This document shows, piece after piece, positions 12,757 through 12,800 of a stretch of DNA of 12,800 bases. The notes below the pieces were generated by a model. It searched no databases. It saw only the letters and a list, made by a program, of their open reading frames with translations, and was not told the DNA's origin. How positions within the stretch are numbered: the stretch's first letter is position 1; each line of letters begins with the position of its first letter. The DNA is from Roseiarcus sp050015935 (lineage in GTDB: Bacteria > Pseudomonadota > Alphaproteobacteria > Rhizobiales > Beijerinckiaceae), in assembly GCA_050015935.1 (NCBI GenBank), contig JBEKAL010000096.1, forward strand, positions 1 through 12,800. Direction: 5' to 3'. The translations under genes were made by a program, and so were the position numbers.

Positions 12757-12800
12757 ATGCTTATTCAGCGGATTGCGCCCGTCGCCGAGACGGAGTTTGC
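12757..12800 (+). CDS. Start of an unidentified gene, cut by the right edge
   Basis: An ATG at 12757 with AGGA six bases upstream opens a frame that runs to the window edge, beginning MLIQRIAPVAETEF. Fourteen residues are too few to name a family. It is in the same direction as cfa, 105 bp after its stop, with two hairpin structures between. Its ribosome binding site lies in the right arm of the outer stem, so structure-controlled translation is possible. Confidence 0.45.
   Translation, partial: MLIQRIAPVAETEF

Noticed and set aside
1..12800. CRISPR arrays, insertion sequences, phage genes, tRNA or rRNA genes
   Set aside because: I looked for evenly spaced direct repeats, transposase or integrase motifs and cloverleaf-like segments in the gene-free gaps and found none.

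Overview
The window is GC-rich with a strongly GC-biased third codon position. The gene families (Ohr, a YkuD lipoprotein, CobW, an RNase D-like exonuclease, SecA with a C-terminal zinc-binding tail, PrmC, CFA synthase) point to an alphaproteobacterium. The intergenic palindromes resemble dispersed repeats I remember from Hyphomicrobiales (Rhizobiales) genomes, so a member of that order is my best guess. A methanotroph such as Methylocystis or Methylosinus is possible, but the sequence does not prove it.

Layout, left to right. A gene start on the minus strand is cut by the left edge (1-23), followed by a gene-free stretch holding a 141-bp inverted-repeat element (121-261). Two minus-strand genes follow: ohr (296-736) and a YkuD L,D-transpeptidase lipoprotein (813-1433). 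A 376-bp gap carries several hairpins and a dispersed-repeat relic. Next is a minus-strand group: a CobW-type GTPase (4842-5906), a FATP-type acyl-CoA synthetase (2952-4748 plus stop) and a GNAT-fold acyltransferase (1810-2952), the last two joined by a 4-base start/stop overlap. The RNase D-like gene (6200-6820) is on the plus strand, divergent from cobW and convergent with a YciA-type acyl-CoA thioesterase that is broken by a one-base frameshift (6817-7217). The minus-strand pair prmC and secA (7300-10991) overlaps. A 406-bp divergent control region then leads to cyclopropane-fatty-acyl-phospholipid synthase (11398-12651, plus). The last 150 bp hold two hairpin structures and the start of another plus-strand gene.

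Most of the content is housekeeping or envelope-related: protein export (secA), translation termination (prmC), membrane lipid modification (cfa), acyl-CoA activation, transfer and hydrolysis (acyl-CoA synthetase, GNAT, thioesterase), peroxide defence (ohr) and peptidoglycan cross-linking (YkuD). I see no CRISPR array, phage, insertion sequence, toxin-antitoxin pair or defence island. I also see no clearly new multi-gene system.

The points that deserve a second look are mainly regulatory: a perfect 16-bp palindrome in the spacer of a predicted cfa promoter; a long structured secA leader with a candidate small ORF; tiny ORFs whose stop codons overlap the start codons of both cobW and the RNase D-like gene; and a nested stem-loop that would bury the ribosome binding site of the gene at the right edge.
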